Shown: positions 42,488 to 52,515 of the stretch, piece by piece | Position numbering within the stretch: the stretch's first letter is position 1 | Layout of the letters: every line of letters begins with the position of its first letter | DNA from: Pseudarcicella hirudinis | Lineage (GTDB): Bacteria > Bacteroidota > Bacteroidia > Cytophagales > Spirosomataceae | Assembly (NCBI RefSeq): GCF_900115665.1 | Contig: NZ_FOXH01000013.1 | Location: forward strand, 1-64,000 | DNA: 64,000 nt | Direction: 5' to 3' | Position numbers and translations under genes: made by a program | The notes under the pieces: model-generated | The model's input: the letters and a program-made list of their open reading frames with translations, nothing else | What the model was told of the DNA's origin: nothing | Databases searched by the model: none

Positions 42488-42569
42488 GGTATTTGGAGGC
42501 TTCTTATTTATTTCGGGGGAGGTTAAATATTTGAAAAAAGCAGGAATTTAAGGGTATTTAAAGCCTCTG

Positions 42570-44666
42570 TCAGCTGATTTTTGACCAGTTGGTTTCGTTA
42601 GCCCCCAGCGTGGTTACCTGTTCTCTGATAACCAGATTGGCAGGATTCTCCAGTTCCGGATCTTCAGTTAATATTTCTGTAACAGTTTCACGGGCTACTC
42701 TCAGGATTTCGCCATCTTTGGCTAAATCGGCAATTAAAAGGTCAATAATACCACTTTGCTGCGTACCGGAAAGGTCGCCGGGACCGCGAAGCTGGAGGTC
42801 TACATCTGCAATTTCAAAACCATCGGTGGTTCTGACCATTGTTTCAAGACGGGTACGGCTGTCTCTGGAAAGCTTTACGTCCGTCATCAGGATGCAAAAA
42901 CTCTGCTCGGCTCCCCGTCCCACCCGGCCTCTTAACTGGTGCAATTGAGACAAACCAAATTTTTCGGCACTTTCAATTACCATTACTGAAGCATTAGGAA
43001 CATTAACGCCTACTTCAATAACAGTGGTTGCTACCATAATCTGTGTTTCTCCTCTGACAAACCTGGCCATTTCAAAATCCTTGTCGGCCGCTTTCATTTT
43101 ACCATGAACGATACTGACCTGAAACTCAGGAAAGGCTCTTGCTACACTTTCATAGCCGTCCATCAAATCTTTGTAGTCCATTTTCTCAGATTCCTCAATA
43201 AGCGGATAAACGATATAAACCTGTCTGCCTTTGTTGATTTCTTCTCTTAAAAATCCGAAAACAGTCAATCGGTGTGAATCGTATCGGTGGACAGTTTTTA
43301 TTGGCTTACGACCTGCGGGAAGCTGATCGATTACTGATACATCGAGGTCTCCGAAAATGGTCATGGCTAATGTTCGGGGAATAGGAGTGGCCGTCATTAC
43401 CAGAATATGGGGATGAATATGTTTATTCTTCTCCCAAAGTTTGGCTCGCTGCGCCACACCAAAACGATGCTGTTCATCAATTACACACAAACCAAGGTTT
43501 TGAAACTGAACTACATCTTCCAGTAAGGCGTGTGTTCCGACAATTATTTTCAGTGAGCCATTAAGCAGATTTTCGTGAATTTCTGTTCTGGCTTTTTTTC
43601 TGGAAGAGCCGGTTAATTTAGCAATCGGAATACCTAACGAGTCGGCAAAAGGCTTTAATCCCTGAAAATGCTGATCTGCCAGAATTTCGGTAGGAGCCAT
43701 AATGCAGGCCTGTGCACCATTATCGATCGCTAATAACATGCAGATAAATGCCACAATTGTTTTCCCGGAACCAACGTCTCCCTGTAAGAGCCGGTTCATT
43801 TGTTTTCCGGTTTTCATGTCGGCAAAAATCTCTTTAATCACTTTTTTCTGAGCATCAGTCAGTTCAAAAGGCAGGTGGTTGTTGTAAAACTCTGTCAGGA
43901 GGGAGGCACTTTTGAAAACCTGGCCGTCATATTCTGTTCTTCGTAATAACTTTTGCTTGATAAGCCTCAGCTGATTGTAAAAAAGCTCCTCAAATTTCAG
44001 CCTTCTTCTGGCCTGATGCAGCCATCCTTCTGATTGAGGCAAATGAATATTGTAAACAGCATCTCTTTTGGAGATAAGTTTAAACTTCTGCATAAGAGCG
44101 TCAGGAAGAGTTTCCCGGATTTGTCCGTAAGCCTGCTCAAGCAGGTTACGCTGCATGTTCGCAATTGTTTTGGAATCGATATAGCGTTTGCGAAGTTTTT
44201 CAGTAAGATTGTAAACCGGTTGATAATATCCGCCTTTTTCATTTTCGGCAGAAAGTATGTCCATTTCAGGATGAGATATCTGGAATTTACCCTGAAATGC
44301 TGTGGGTTTTCCGTAAATGATATATTCTGTACCTATTCTAAGATTTTTCTCCAGCCATTTTACACCCTGAAACCACACCAGTTCAATACTTCCGGTTCCG
44401 TCTGAAAACTGAGCAACGAGCCTTTCTTTGAAACCCTCTCCGATAGTTTCAAAATAACGTAATCTTCCCTTGATCTGCGCAGCCTCCATGCCTTCGTAGA
44501 GTTCCGCAATTCTGTGGAATTTGGTGCGGTCTTCATAACGAAAAGGATAATGTTGAATCAGATCTCCGAAAGTAAAGATCTGAAGTTCAGTATTTAATAA
44601 CCCGGAACGCTGAGTACCAACCCCTTTGAGAAATTCTATTTTAGTATTAAAAAAGTTAGAGAGCAT
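42570..44666 (-). CDS. recG: ATP-dependent DNA helicase RecG
   Basis: 698 residues from the ATG at 44666 (MLSNFFNTKIEFLKGVG); an ATG at 44714 adds 16 unlikely residues. It has the wedge/OB domain at the N-terminus, then SF2 helicase motifs: Walker A RLLQGDVGSGKTIVAF, CIMAPTEILADQH, motif II VIDEQHRFGV, MTATPIPRTLAMTI, and motif VI QLRGRVGRG. RecG remodels stalled forks and Holliday junctions. It is monocistronic and divergent from a T9SS gene. Confidence 0.96.
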   Translation of the reverse strand: MLSNFFNTKIEFLKGVGTQRSGLLNTELQIFTFGDLIQHYPFRYEDRTKFHRIAELYEGMEAAQIKGRLRYFETIGEGFKERLVAQFSDGTGSIELVWFQGVKWLEKNLRIGTEYIIYGKPTAFQGKFQISHPEMDILSAENEKGGYYQPVYNLTEKLRKRYIDSKTIANMQRNLLEQAYGQIRETLPDALMQKFKLISKRDAVYNIHLPQSEGWLHQARRRLKFEELFYNQLRLIKQKLLRRTEYDGQVFKSASLLTEFYNNHLPFELTDAQKKVIKEIFADMKTGKQMNRLLQGDVGSGKTIVAFICMLLAIDNGAQACIMAPTEILADQHFQGLKPFADSLGIPIAKLTGSSRKKARTEIHENLLNGSLKIIVGTHALLEDVVQFQNLGLCVIDEQHRFGVAQRAKLWEKNKHIHPHILVMTATPIPRTLAMTIFGDLDVSVIDQLPAGRKPIKTVHRYDSHRLTVFGFLREEINKGRQVYIVYPLIEESEKMDYKDLMDGYESVARAFPEFQVSIVHGKMKAADKDFEMARFVRGETQIMVATTVIEVGVNVPNASVMVIESAEKFGLSQLHQLRGRVGRGAEQSFCILMTDVKLSRDSRTRLETMVRTTDGFEIADVDLQLRGPGDLSGTQQSGIIDLLIADLAKDGEILRVARETVTEILTEDPELENPANLVIREQVTTLGANETNWSKIS

Positions 44667-44851
44667 GTAGTACGAATATAAATTCTGTGAATTTAGGTAT
44701 ATTTGTGAAAACATTTCTACGGTTATTTTGTAGAAATAAGCAAGGTGACTGAGATTTTTTCGTTTTTAACGGGAAATTATTATTATTTTGAGGTAATTTT
44801 TTCAAGATAAATCTCATTCATTCTATTACTTATTACTCAAAATTTAAACTT

Positions 44852-46018
44852 ATGTTTCTAAAATTATTACCGAAAGGATTGTTTCTTCTTCTGGTTAGCA
44901 GTCTTCCCGTAAGGGCGATTTCAGATTTAACCATCTTTCCTGAATATTCTTTCCCGGATATTGAAAATCCGCTTCCGGCTGTTTCAAAACCTTCCGGAAC
45001 TCTGGCAGATTTTCAGATTATTAATAAACATCCATCCGGTAAGACAACGATCTGTGCTGATGATAAAATTGTATTAGCGGCACCTAACACCTACCCCGGT
45101 GCAAAAGATTATCGCTGGAAAAGGAATGGGTTTACCATAATCAATGGCCCAAATGAGACAGAATATACTATCAGCGGATCGGGTTCAGGTGTTTATACTT
45201 TAGAAATTACAGATGCCAATAATAATGTACGGTTTTCTGATCCGGTAAATGTGACAGTGAATCAACTTACGGTGATTCAATTTGATCCGATTCCTGCTTT
45301 TTGCGGAGGATCTGTAAATAAAAGAGACCTTATTATTCTTTGTAATGTGCAACCGGCCACCGGCGGAACCTTTAGCGGTGTGGGTATGTCGGGCAGTATA
45401 TTTGATCCGGCTATTTCAGGAAATGGAACTTTCCCTGTAACATATACATACACCGCTCCGAACGGATGTGTTTCTACCAAAACACAGGATGCTCATGTTT
45501 CTTCGTATCCAAGGGTTTTATTAGGGAATAATCTGAATATTTTCAGAGGAGATACAGTACAACTGAAAAGTATTACTCCACCCGGAATGATTTATGAATG
45601 GACCTATGACAGAGCTAGCCCTATCAGTAATAAAAACGCAGCGGAACCTTTTGTAGCACCTGTTGAAAATACCGTATTTAAATTAAAAGTAACCAATCCT
45701 GCAAGCGGATGTTTTGCAGAAGAAACTGTAACGGTTTTTGTTAATACCAAACTGGTTGTCGTAAATACCTTTACTCCGAATAGCGACGGAATTAACGATG
45801 CCTGGTTGATAGAAGGCCTGGATGCAGATGAATATCGTAATTGCGAGGTAACTATTTATAACCGTTGGGGAGATTCTATTTTCTATTCGGTTGGTTACAG
45901 AACACCTTTTACGGGTATTATAAATGGAGAACGTTTACCTGCTACTACTTATTTTTATGTAATAAAGCCAAATTTAAAGGTACCTGTTGTTTCGGGTTAT
46001 CTCACGATTATTAGGTAA
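44852..46018 (+). CDS. Secreted protein with T9SS type-B (CHU_C) sorting domain
   Basis: 388 residues. A signal peptide (LLPKGLFLLLVSSLPVRA) is followed by Ig/PKD-like modules, including one with ATGGTFSGVGMSGSIFDP, similar to the protein encoded at 4945-6708. The C-terminal domain VVNTFTPNSDGINDAWLIEG, VTIYNRWGDSIFYS, and the final GYLTIIR is a textbook gliding-motility-associated sorting signal. Exported to the cell surface; role unknown. It lies 80 bp upstream of nuoB, where nuoA would be expected. Confidence 0.9.
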   Translation: MFLKLLPKGLFLLLVSSLPVRAISDLTIFPEYSFPDIENPLPAVSKPSGTLADFQIINKHPSGKTTICADDKIVLAAPNTYPGAKDYRWKRNGFTIINGPNETEYTISGSGSGVYTLEITDANNNVRFSDPVNVTVNQLTVIQFDPIPAFCGGSVNKRDLIILCNVQPATGGTFSGVGMSGSIFDPAISGNGTFPVTYTYTAPNGCVSTKTQDAHVSSYPRVLLGNNLNIFRGDTVQLKSITPPGMIYEWTYDRASPISNKNAAEPFVAPVENTVFKLKVTNPASGCFAEETVTVFVNTKLVVVNTFTPNSDGINDAWLIEGLDADEYRNCEVTIYNRWGDSIFYSVGYRTPFTGIINGERLPATTYFYVIKPNLKVPVVSGYLTIIR

Positions 46019-46097
46019 CTTTACCATGTAATTTTAATGGGATAGTAACCAGTTTTACCATATTTTGAGGCTTTTCTGAAAGGAAAGCAATAGGCGG

Positions 46098-46628
46098 ATG
46101 AAAGGTTTATTGGATCAAAAATTTAATGAGGGTGGAATCGTCATAACCAAGGTTGATGATTTAATTAACTGGGCAAGACTTAGTTCGCTGTGGCCTATGG
46201 GTTTTGGCTTGGCCTGCTGTGCCATTGAAATGATGCAGACTTTTGCTTCAGGATATGATTTGGATAGATTCGGAATCATGCCCAGGCCTTCTCCCCGCCA
46301 GTCAGACGTTATGATTGTTGCCGGAACCGTTACTTTTAAAATGGCAGACCGTATCCGCCGTCTTTATGAGCAGATGCCTGAACCTAGATATGTTATTTCA
46401 ATGGGAAGCTGCTCTAATTGCGGAGGACCTTACTGGGAACATGGCTACCACGTAGTAAAAGGTGTGGATAGAATTATTCCGGTGGACGTTTATGTACCGG
46501 GTTGTCCTCCAAGACCGGAAGCTTTGATCGGAGGCTTTCTGAAATTACAGGAAAAAATCAGAACGGAAAGCCTGGTTGCTCCCAAAGCTATTATGGAAAT
46601 GGAAGAAGAATTGGCCTCTCAGGGGTAA
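46098..46628 (+). CDS. nuoB: NADH:quinone oxidoreductase subunit B
   Basis: 176 residues. It carries iron-sulfur cluster N2, the last electron carrier of complex I, in the peripheral arm near the quinone site. The four ligands by conserved spacing are Cys40-Cys41 ([10 protein letters not shown]), Cys105 (GSCSNCGG) and Cys136 ([10 protein letters not shown]). Also typical are [12 protein letters not shown] and [17 protein letters not shown]. nuoA is not next to it. nuoC follows after 218 bp containing a tandem repeat. Confidence 0.96.
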   Translation: MKGLLDQKFNEGGIVITKVDDLINWARLSSLWPMGFGLACCAIEMMQTFASGYDLDRFGIMPRPSPRQSDVMIVAGTVTFKMADRIRRLYEQMPEPRYVISMGSCSNCGGPYWEHGYHVVKGVDRIIPVDVYVPGCPPRPEALIGGFLKLQEKIRTESLVAPKAIMEMEEELASQG

Positions 46629-46664
46629 AATTCTGATGACCTGATTCCTATTGTGCGTGGTTAT

Positions 46665-46830
46665 ATCTATGTGCCCTATGCGTCTATGTGGTTACAAAAA
46701 GGTTTAACATCTATGTGCCCTATGCGTCTATGTGGTTACAAAAAGGCCTGATATCTATATGCCCTATATGTCTATGTGGTTACAAAACAGTCTGATATCT
46801 ATGTGTCCTATATGCCTATGTGGTTACAAG
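46665..46830. repeat. 44-bp tandem repeat (about four copies) between nuoB and nuoC
   Basis: Units start at 46665, 46709, 46753 and 46797 (exact 44-bp period), each of the form ATCTATGTGCCCTATGCG-TCTATGTGGTTACAAAA plus a variable end. Copies 1 and 2 are nearly identical, later ones have substitutions, and the last is truncated 16 bp before the nuoC ATG. The unit is itself made of an internally repeated CTATGTG motif. The length is not a multiple of three and no spacers exist, so it is neither coding nor CRISPR. Confidence 0.88.
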
Positions 46831-46846
46831 CTATTATTTCAATACA

Positions 46847-47335
46847 ATGAAAATTTCAGAAATAAAAATACTTTTGCAAACCCGCTTCGGTGAAGAAGTC
46901 ATTCTTCATGAAGATCATCAGTGTCTTACCGTACCTGTGAATCAGGTTGAGGAAGTTTGCTCTCTTCTTCATGCGAATGAGGGTTGTTACTTCGACTTAC
47001 TTTCCTGTATTACTGCTCTGGATAATGGTTCTGTGAAAGGAACAATGGAAGTAATTTATAACCTCTATTCTATTCCTTTTGAAGACAAAATCATGATTCG
47101 GGTGGAATTTCCGAGGAATGTTGAAGGAGATGATTTACCAAAAGTACCAACTGTAAGTCACATCTGGCGTACTGCCGACTGGCATGAAAGGGAGGCTTTT
47201 GATTTATTAGGTATTGAGTTTACAGGGCATCCTGATTTGAGGAGAATCCTTTTACCGGAAGACTGGGTGGGTTTCCCGCTCCGGAAAGATTATCAGGAAC
47301 AGGAATACTATCATGGGATTCAGGTTAAATATTAA
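46847..47335 (+). CDS. nuoC: NADH:quinone oxidoreductase subunit C
   Basis: 162 residues from the ATG at 46847 ([15 protein letters not shown]); an in-frame GTG at 46820 lies inside the tandem repeat and is unlikely. The 30-kDa subunit signature [46 protein letters not shown] is complete. It is a stand-alone nuoC, not fused to nuoD. The gene ends 11 bp inside the convergent GT9 gene, so no further nuo gene follows on this strand. Confidence 0.95.
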   Translation: MKISEIKILLQTRFGEEVILHEDHQCLTVPVNQVEEVCSLLHANEGCYFDLLSCITALDNGSVKGTMEVIYNLYSIPFEDKIMIRVEFPRNVEGDDLPKVPTVSHIWRTADWHEREAFDLLGIEFTGHPDLRRILLPEDWVGFPLRKDYQEQEYYHGIQVKY

Positions 47336-48317
47336 GTAGTTTTTTCACCTGATTTGCCTGAATCATTCTCATACATTCGCAATTTTGTGTCTTTTTACAA
47401 TCTTCACAATTTTTGTCCAATGCCAGAAATAGAGCATTCTTTCCCAATGGCTTCCAACGTCCGGGGTGAATAGGCCTCATTGGCGGATAAATACCGATTG
47501 CTCTTTTTCCGAGTGCTGCAGCAATATGAACAGGACCTGTACTGGCAGCTACCAGGGCATCAGAAGAGGCAATAAAGGCAATAAATTCTGAAAGACTTAA
47601 CTTTCCGGTAAGGTTATGAACAGATGGAAATTGTTGTATCCAGTCTTTTAATAGTTCTCCTTCCTGCGCAGTTCCACTGACGAAAATTTTGAATTTTTCT
47701 TCAGGCAGAATTTTTATCAGTTCTCCGAAACGCTCAAGTCCCCATTCTCTGGCACTCCCTTTAGATTTTGGATGCAGAATAACGTTAATCCTGTCCGTAT
47801 CAATCTGATCTTTCCAGATTTCCGGTAGAGAAGTAATGTTATTAAGCCCGTATAAATCAATGATTTCTGTCAAGGGATAATCGGATGCCGCTCCAAGAGG
47901 TTCCGCAAGTTTAAGATTTAACTGAGCTTCATGCAGATTTGAGTTTTTCCGGGAAAAATTGGGCAGTTTATTACAGTAAATCCAGTGGAACCATCTGTGT
48001 GAAGTCCCGATTCGTAAAGGAATTTTTGCCTTGAAAGCTATTTTAGCAATCTTACGATTAGGGAAAGCGTGGATAATTGTATCAAGGTTGAGTTTTTCCA
48101 GAAAACTGATAGCTCCCGGTTCCGAAAGTTCCTTCAATGAATCCCAACTGATAAAGCCGGTAATATGCTGAGAGGTTTCTACTATGGCACGGGTATAATT
48201 GCTGCCCAGAAAAAAGATTTCTGAGCTAGGATATAGTTTTTTCAGTAAACCCGCCAGGGGCAATGTGAGTACAACATCACCAATACTGTCGGTTCTACTA
48301 ATAATTATTCGTGTCAT
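47325..48317 (-). CDS. Glycosyltransferase family 9 (heptosyltransferase-like)
   Basis: About 330 residues from the ATG at 48317 ([23 protein letters not shown]); an ATG at 48353 adds twelve residues of poor fit. The GT-B family-9 pattern includes [50 protein letters not shown] and [26 protein letters not shown]. The C-terminus has a Cys cluster ([13 protein letters not shown]) seen in relatives. It probably adds heptose or a related sugar to the lipopolysaccharide core; sugar identity is inferred. It starts the envelope-glycan region. Confidence 0.88.
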   Translation of the reverse strand: MTRIIISRTDSIGDVVLTLPLAGLLKKLYPSSEIFFLGSNYTRAIVETSQHITGFISWDSLKELSEPGAISFLEKLNLDTIIHAFPNRKIAKIAFKAKIPLRIGTSHRWFHWIYCNKLPNFSRKNSNLHEAQLNLKLAEPLGAASDYPLTEIIDLYGLNNITSLPEIWKDQIDTDRINVILHPKSKGSAREWGLERFGELIKILPEEKFKIFVSGTAQEGELLKDWIQQFPSVHNLTGKLSLSEFIAFIASSDALVAASTGPVHIAAALGKRAIGIYPPMRPIHPGRWKPLGKNALFLALDKNCEDCKKTQNCECMRMIQANQVKKLLNI

Positions 48318-48559
48318 ATTTTTGTTTTTGATGATAGAATGTCTGATTTTCAAAATGTTAAATATGCAAATGGAATTAATAGGTACTGGTTAACGTTGAA
48401 AAGTATCAGCCATTTATTCATGCATGCTATCATTCAATATTCAATTACTACCGCAAGTTCTTTATTTTTAGTTATTTTGTGAAAAATATTTCTGAAGAGA
48501 ATTGACTTTAGAGAAAGAAACGGGTTTTAACTGATCTGATAAAACAAATATTTAAACAT

Positions 48560-50392
48560 TTGAAAACATATTTTCGCATACTTCAATACGCTGAGTCAAT
48601 TAAAAAATTTGCTTTCCCCTATTTTTTATTTTCCTTACTAGCCAGCTTTTTCGGCGTTTTAAATTTTAGTTTATTGATCCCTCTGTTAAATGTATTATTT
48701 GACCAGGTTCAGGGATCAGATCTCTCGAAATACTCAATAAAACCGGAATTTTCGCTGGACAGTAACTATTTCACAGGCATTTTTAATTACTACTTTTACC
48801 AGATGCTGCAATTATACGGCCGTTTGGGAGCTTTGCAATATGCCTGTGGTGCCATTATTATTTCGGTATTGTCATCAAATATCTTCAAATACCTATCCCA
48901 AAGAATCTTAAAGACAGTTGAAGCGCAAACCATTGCTTCATTACGTCAGGCAGTTTTTGAAAAAACAATCGGATTACATTTCGGCTTTTTTAATAATGAG
49001 CGAAAAGGAAATCTTATGGCCCGTCTTACCACAGATGTACAGGAAATTGAAAATTCGATAGGACGAGCTTTTACAGCTTCCTTAAAAGAGATTTTTTCAT
49101 TGGTCATGTTTTTTATATTTCTTTTTGGCATTTCAGTAAAACTTACACTTTTTTCACTGTTGATCCTTCCTTTGTCAGGAGGTGCTATTTCATTGATTAC
49201 GAGAAAGTTGAGGAAAGCGGCAAAAGAAGTGCAGGAAAAACAAAGTGGTATGATTTCCACACTTGATGAAGTGTTTGGCGGAATGAGGATCGTTAAAGGA
49301 TTTAATGCTGAGAAAGTAGTATCAGACAGATTCAGACAGGAAAATTACGGATATAAAGCTTCGCTTTTAAAAATGGTTTATCGCCAGGAAATGACCTCTC
49401 CGGTTTCTGAAACGTTGGGTGTAATAGTTGTTTCCGGAATTTTATTATACGGAGGATCATTGGTAATTGCCCATGATACCAGCCTGACAGCTTCAGCTTT
49501 TATTGCTTATATTGCCTTGTTTTCACAGGTAATGCGACCTGCAAAAGCCATCGCGGATGCTTTCAGCGGGATTCAGCGGGGGAGGGCCTCGGCTGAAAGA
49601 ATCCTGGAATTAATTGACACAAAATCTGCTATTCAGAATGCTCCGGATGCTGTGGAATTAGAAGTTTTCTCTAAAGAAATAGCGTTTAAGAACGTGAGCT
49701 TTTATTATGAAAATGGCAAGAAGGTTCTGAATGACATTTCCTTTACCATTCCCAGAGGAAAAACAGTTGCATTGGTTGGTACTTCCGGTGGAGGTAAATC
49801 TACAATTGCCGATTTGGTTCCACGTTTTTATGATCCTCAGGAAGGACAGATTTTAATTGATGGTGTTGATATCCGTCATATTTTGTTAGGCTCACTCAGT
49901 AAACAAATCGGAATTGTTACTCAGGAATCAATCCTGTTTAATGATACGGTTTTTAACAATATCGCATTTGGCTCAGAGGTAACGGAAAGTCAGGTGGTTG
50001 AAGCAGCAAAAATTGCGAATGCTCACCAATTTGTTTCTCAGATGCCGGAAGGATATCAGACCTTAATCGGAGATCGTGGCGGAAAACTTTCAGGCGGGCA
50101 GCGTCAGCGACTGAGCATAGCCCGGGCAGTAGTGAAAAATCCTCCGATTCTTATTCTTGATGAGGCCACTTCTGCATTGGATACTGAATCAGAGAAACTG
50201 GTGCAGGAAGCACTGACCAATCTGATGAAAAGCAGAACTACCTTGGTAATTGCCCATCGTTTGAGTACAATTCAGCATGCAGATGAGATTCTGGTGATTC
50301 ATCAGGGGAAAATCGTAGAAAGAGGAACGCATGATGCGCTTCTGTCTGTAGAAGGAGGAACCTATAGAAAACTTAGCAGTATGCAGGATTAA
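48560..50392 (+). CDS. ABC exporter, fused permease and ATPase (MsbA-like)
   Basis: 610 residues from a TTG (MKTYFRILQYAESIKKF). Six membrane helices occupy about the first 330 residues, followed by a nucleotide-binding domain. NBD motifs: Walker A GTSGGGKST, Q-loop TQESILFND, signature LSGGQRQR, Walker B ILILDEATSALD, and H-loop VIAHRLST. It resembles MsbA lipid A flippases and peptide or drug exporters. Location among glycosyltransferase genes supports a lipid-linked glycan or lipid A substrate; this is inference. Confidence 0.9.
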   Translation: MKTYFRILQYAESIKKFAFPYFLFSLLASFFGVLNFSLLIPLLNVLFDQVQGSDLSKYSIKPEFSLDSNYFTGIFNYYFYQMLQLYGRLGALQYACGAIIISVLSSNIFKYLSQRILKTVEAQTIASLRQAVFEKTIGLHFGFFNNERKGNLMARLTTDVQEIENSIGRAFTASLKEIFSLVMFFIFLFGISVKLTLFSLLILPLSGGAISLITRKLRKAAKEVQEKQSGMISTLDEVFGGMRIVKGFNAEKVVSDRFRQENYGYKASLLKMVYRQEMTSPVSETLGVIVVSGILLYGGSLVIAHDTSLTASAFIAYIALFSQVMRPAKAIADAFSGIQRGRASAERILELIDTKSAIQNAPDAVELEVFSKEIAFKNVSFYYENGKKVLNDISFTIPRGKTVALVGTSGGGKSTIADLVPRFYDPQEGQILIDGVDIRHILLGSLSKQIGIVTQESILFNDTVFNNIAFGSEVTESQVVEAAKIANAHQFVSQMPEGYQTLIGDRGGKLSGGQRQRLSIARAVVKNPPILILDEATSALDTESEKLVQEALTNLMKSRTTLVIAHRLSTIQHADEILVIHQGKIVERGTHDALLSVEGGTYRKLSSMQD

Positions 50393-50424
50393 CATGATCC
50401 TGCTAAACAAGTTTATGTAGGTTC

Positions 50425-51477
50425 TCAGAGCATTGATTGATAGAGCCGATGATGCTGCAAGGCTGTTTCGTGCCAGTCAAAGAAACCGGCTCTGGTTTTT
50501 ATATCTTTTTCCCTTTCTTTTGCTGTGGATAATGCAAGTTTCATAGCAAATTGCATAGCCTCAGGACTTTCATCTTCAAAATAACAGGCTACTTCTCCGC
50601 CAACTTCAGGTAGTGAAGTCTTTTTCGATAACAAAAGAGGTTTGCCAAATTGCATAGCTTCTACTACCGGTAATCCAAAACCTTCTGCCAATGAAGGAAA
50701 CGCAAATAAAGAACAATTTCTGAAATACCAGGCTTTGTCGTTTTCTGAAATCGGGCCAACCAGTTTTACTCTTTTCTCCACACCATAATTTGTGGCAGTT
50801 TCCATAATTTTCTGAACATAATCGCCTGAATCATGTTTTCCTGCGATCACCAGTTCAAAATCATTGCCTTGTAAAAGAGGAATTAAAACATGGAAATTCT
50901 TTTTTGCATTGACAAAACCCAGAGAGAAAATAAACGGTTTCTCCGGCTGTATCACTGCCGGAGCAGGATTATGATTCAGTCTGTTACAACCGTTATAAAT
51001 AACCTGCACAGGTTTATTGCCGATATCAATGTGAGTTAGAAGGTCATTTTTGGCAAATTCTGAAATACAGATATAAGCATCAAAGCAATCGATGTTTTTT
51101 TGAAGCTTTCTGATATGATTCTGAACAGCCACAGGGTTATCTTCAATTTCATGGAGAAAGTTCAGGTCATGAATTGTAAGTATTTTTTTTACCCTTGAAG
51201 TGGAAGGAACGTAATTTGAACTCTGATAAGTAGTATGCCATATTCTGGCCCGGGAGGGCATATTCCAGAACCAGAATTTATTTAAAGAATGCCATTTGAT
51301 AACAGGAGGCTTTTGATTTATTAACTCTTGCTCAGGACCATAAAGACCTACTTCATATTGATCGGAAGGTATATTTCTGATCGCATTCCCCAATTGCAGG
51401 CAATAGTGATACAAACCTGTATTGGCGTAGCGCATACGTTCACAATCAAAAACTACTAAAGGCAAATCGTTCGACAT
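50425..51477 (-). CDS. Glycosyltransferase family 4 protein
   Basis: 350 residues. GT-B fold: VVFDCERMRYANTGLYHYCLQL at the start, TIHDLNFLHE, CISEFAKNDLL, PFIFSLGFVNAKKNF, then the donor site LFAFPSLAEGFGLPVVEAMQFGKPLLLSKKTSLPEVGG with the family-4 EX7E pair. Donor and acceptor are unknown. It is the last of three same-strand glycosyltransferase genes. Confidence 0.9.
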   Translation of the reverse strand: MSNDLPLVVFDCERMRYANTGLYHYCLQLGNAIRNIPSDQYEVGLYGPEQELINQKPPVIKWHSLNKFWFWNMPSRARIWHTTYQSSNYVPSTSRVKKILTIHDLNFLHEIEDNPVAVQNHIRKLQKNIDCFDAYICISEFAKNDLLTHIDIGNKPVQVIYNGCNRLNHNPAPAVIQPEKPFIFSLGFVNAKKNFHVLIPLLQGNDFELVIAGKHDSGDYVQKIMETATNYGVEKRVKLVGPISENDKAWYFRNCSLFAFPSLAEGFGLPVVEAMQFGKPLLLSKKTSLPEVGGEVACYFEDESPEAMQFAMKLALSTAKEREKDIKTRAGFFDWHETALQHHRLYQSML

Positions 51478-51526
51478 TTAAGCTATTATGGGGTTATTAG
51501 AGTCCTGTGAAATTTTTGTAAAAGCG

Positions 51527-52447
51527 TTATTCTGAAATAATATTCCAGTTTTTCCAGCCTAAAGGAAATTTCCGGTTTTTGAAGAAATTTCTTTTTATGA
51601 AGGTAAGTATAAGATACTTGGTCTTTTCATGCTTATGAACCTGTCTGTCTTTAAATGAATCAGAAGTAAAGTCCAGTTGATCTTTCCAGAAAATCTCCTG
51701 TATTTTTGTTTTCATTACCGAAGGATGCGTTCCTTTGAATAATGGGATCATCTTCATTGGTCCGTATTCTGAATAATTGCTGTTTTTCAGGGAGTTATCG
51801 CCATCGCCTCTGTGAATGGAATCCTGTTCTCCTTTTTTATCCACCATAACTTTAGGGGGTCTGACCCAGCCGTAATGATAAATAAAAGCCGGTAAATCGA
51901 TTACCCTGAGCTTTGTATTATCTGTTCTTCTGAAAGACTGAGCATCCAGATAGGAAGAAATTTCGGGAATGTTTCTGACAATCCGGATTTCATTAGGGTA
52001 CCATCCGTAGAAGTCCATGTAATGATCGTAATCTCCCCAGAAATGATAATAGTTGAACAAAAAGCCATCTACGTCTTTTCTGTCCAGGTATTTATCCGCA
52101 GCATCCTGAATAAGCTGATAGTCTTTTTCATGAATAAGTTCATCTGCCTGTAAATACAAACACCAGTCTCCGGTGCAATGCTCTTTGGCGATGTTAGTTT
52201 CATGTCTGAATATTCCGCCATCTTTGTATAACTGCTCATCCCATAGTCCTCTTTCGATAATTTTGATTTTATCACTTCCGATTGAAAGGATTTCTTCTCT
52301 TGTTTTATCATTTAAGTCACCTTCCCCGAGAGCAATGACAAATTCATCCACAATAGGTAAAGCCGACAAAATACATTCCTTAATCGGGAAATAATACTTT
52401 GTGGCATTTCTAACCATTGTAAAACCGCTGATTGTTGCTTTAGTCAT
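51527..52447 (-). CDS. Glycosyltransferase family 2-like protein
   Basis: 306 residues. The N-terminal GT-A part ATISGFTMVRNATKYYFPIKECILSALPIVDEFVIALGEGDLNDKTREEI is characteristic. The DxD-like metal site appears as LQADELI. The C-terminal half is specific to a Bacteroidota subfamily (FGDYDHYMDFYGWYPNEIRI-like). Substrate unknown. It lies 49 bp upstream of the GT4 gene on the same strand. Confidence 0.85.
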   Translation of the reverse strand: MTKATISGFTMVRNATKYYFPIKECILSALPIVDEFVIALGEGDLNDKTREEILSIGSDKIKIIERGLWDEQLYKDGGIFRHETNIAKEHCTGDWCLYLQADELIHEKDYQLIQDAADKYLDRKDVDGFLFNYYHFWGDYDHYMDFYGWYPNEIRIVRNIPEISSYLDAQSFRRTDNTKLRVIDLPAFIYHYGWVRPPKVMVDKKGEQDSIHRGDGDNSLKNSNYSEYGPMKMIPLFKGTHPSVMKTKIQEIFWKDQLDFTSDSFKDRQVHKHEKTKYLILTFIKRNFFKNRKFPLGWKNWNIISE

Positions 52448-52515
52448 AATATAAGGGAGTGATTTTATCAGGATTTTAAATCATTGTTATTCCTGCACCG
52501 GTGAAAAAGTGTTAA

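Noticed and set aside
42589-42948. 119-residue plus-strand frame opposite recG
   Set aside because: Overlaps the conserved helicase motifs of recG; low-complexity shadow.
46665-46830. CRISPR-like array
   Set aside because: Units are contiguous with no unique spacers between identical repeats, so this is a minisatellite.
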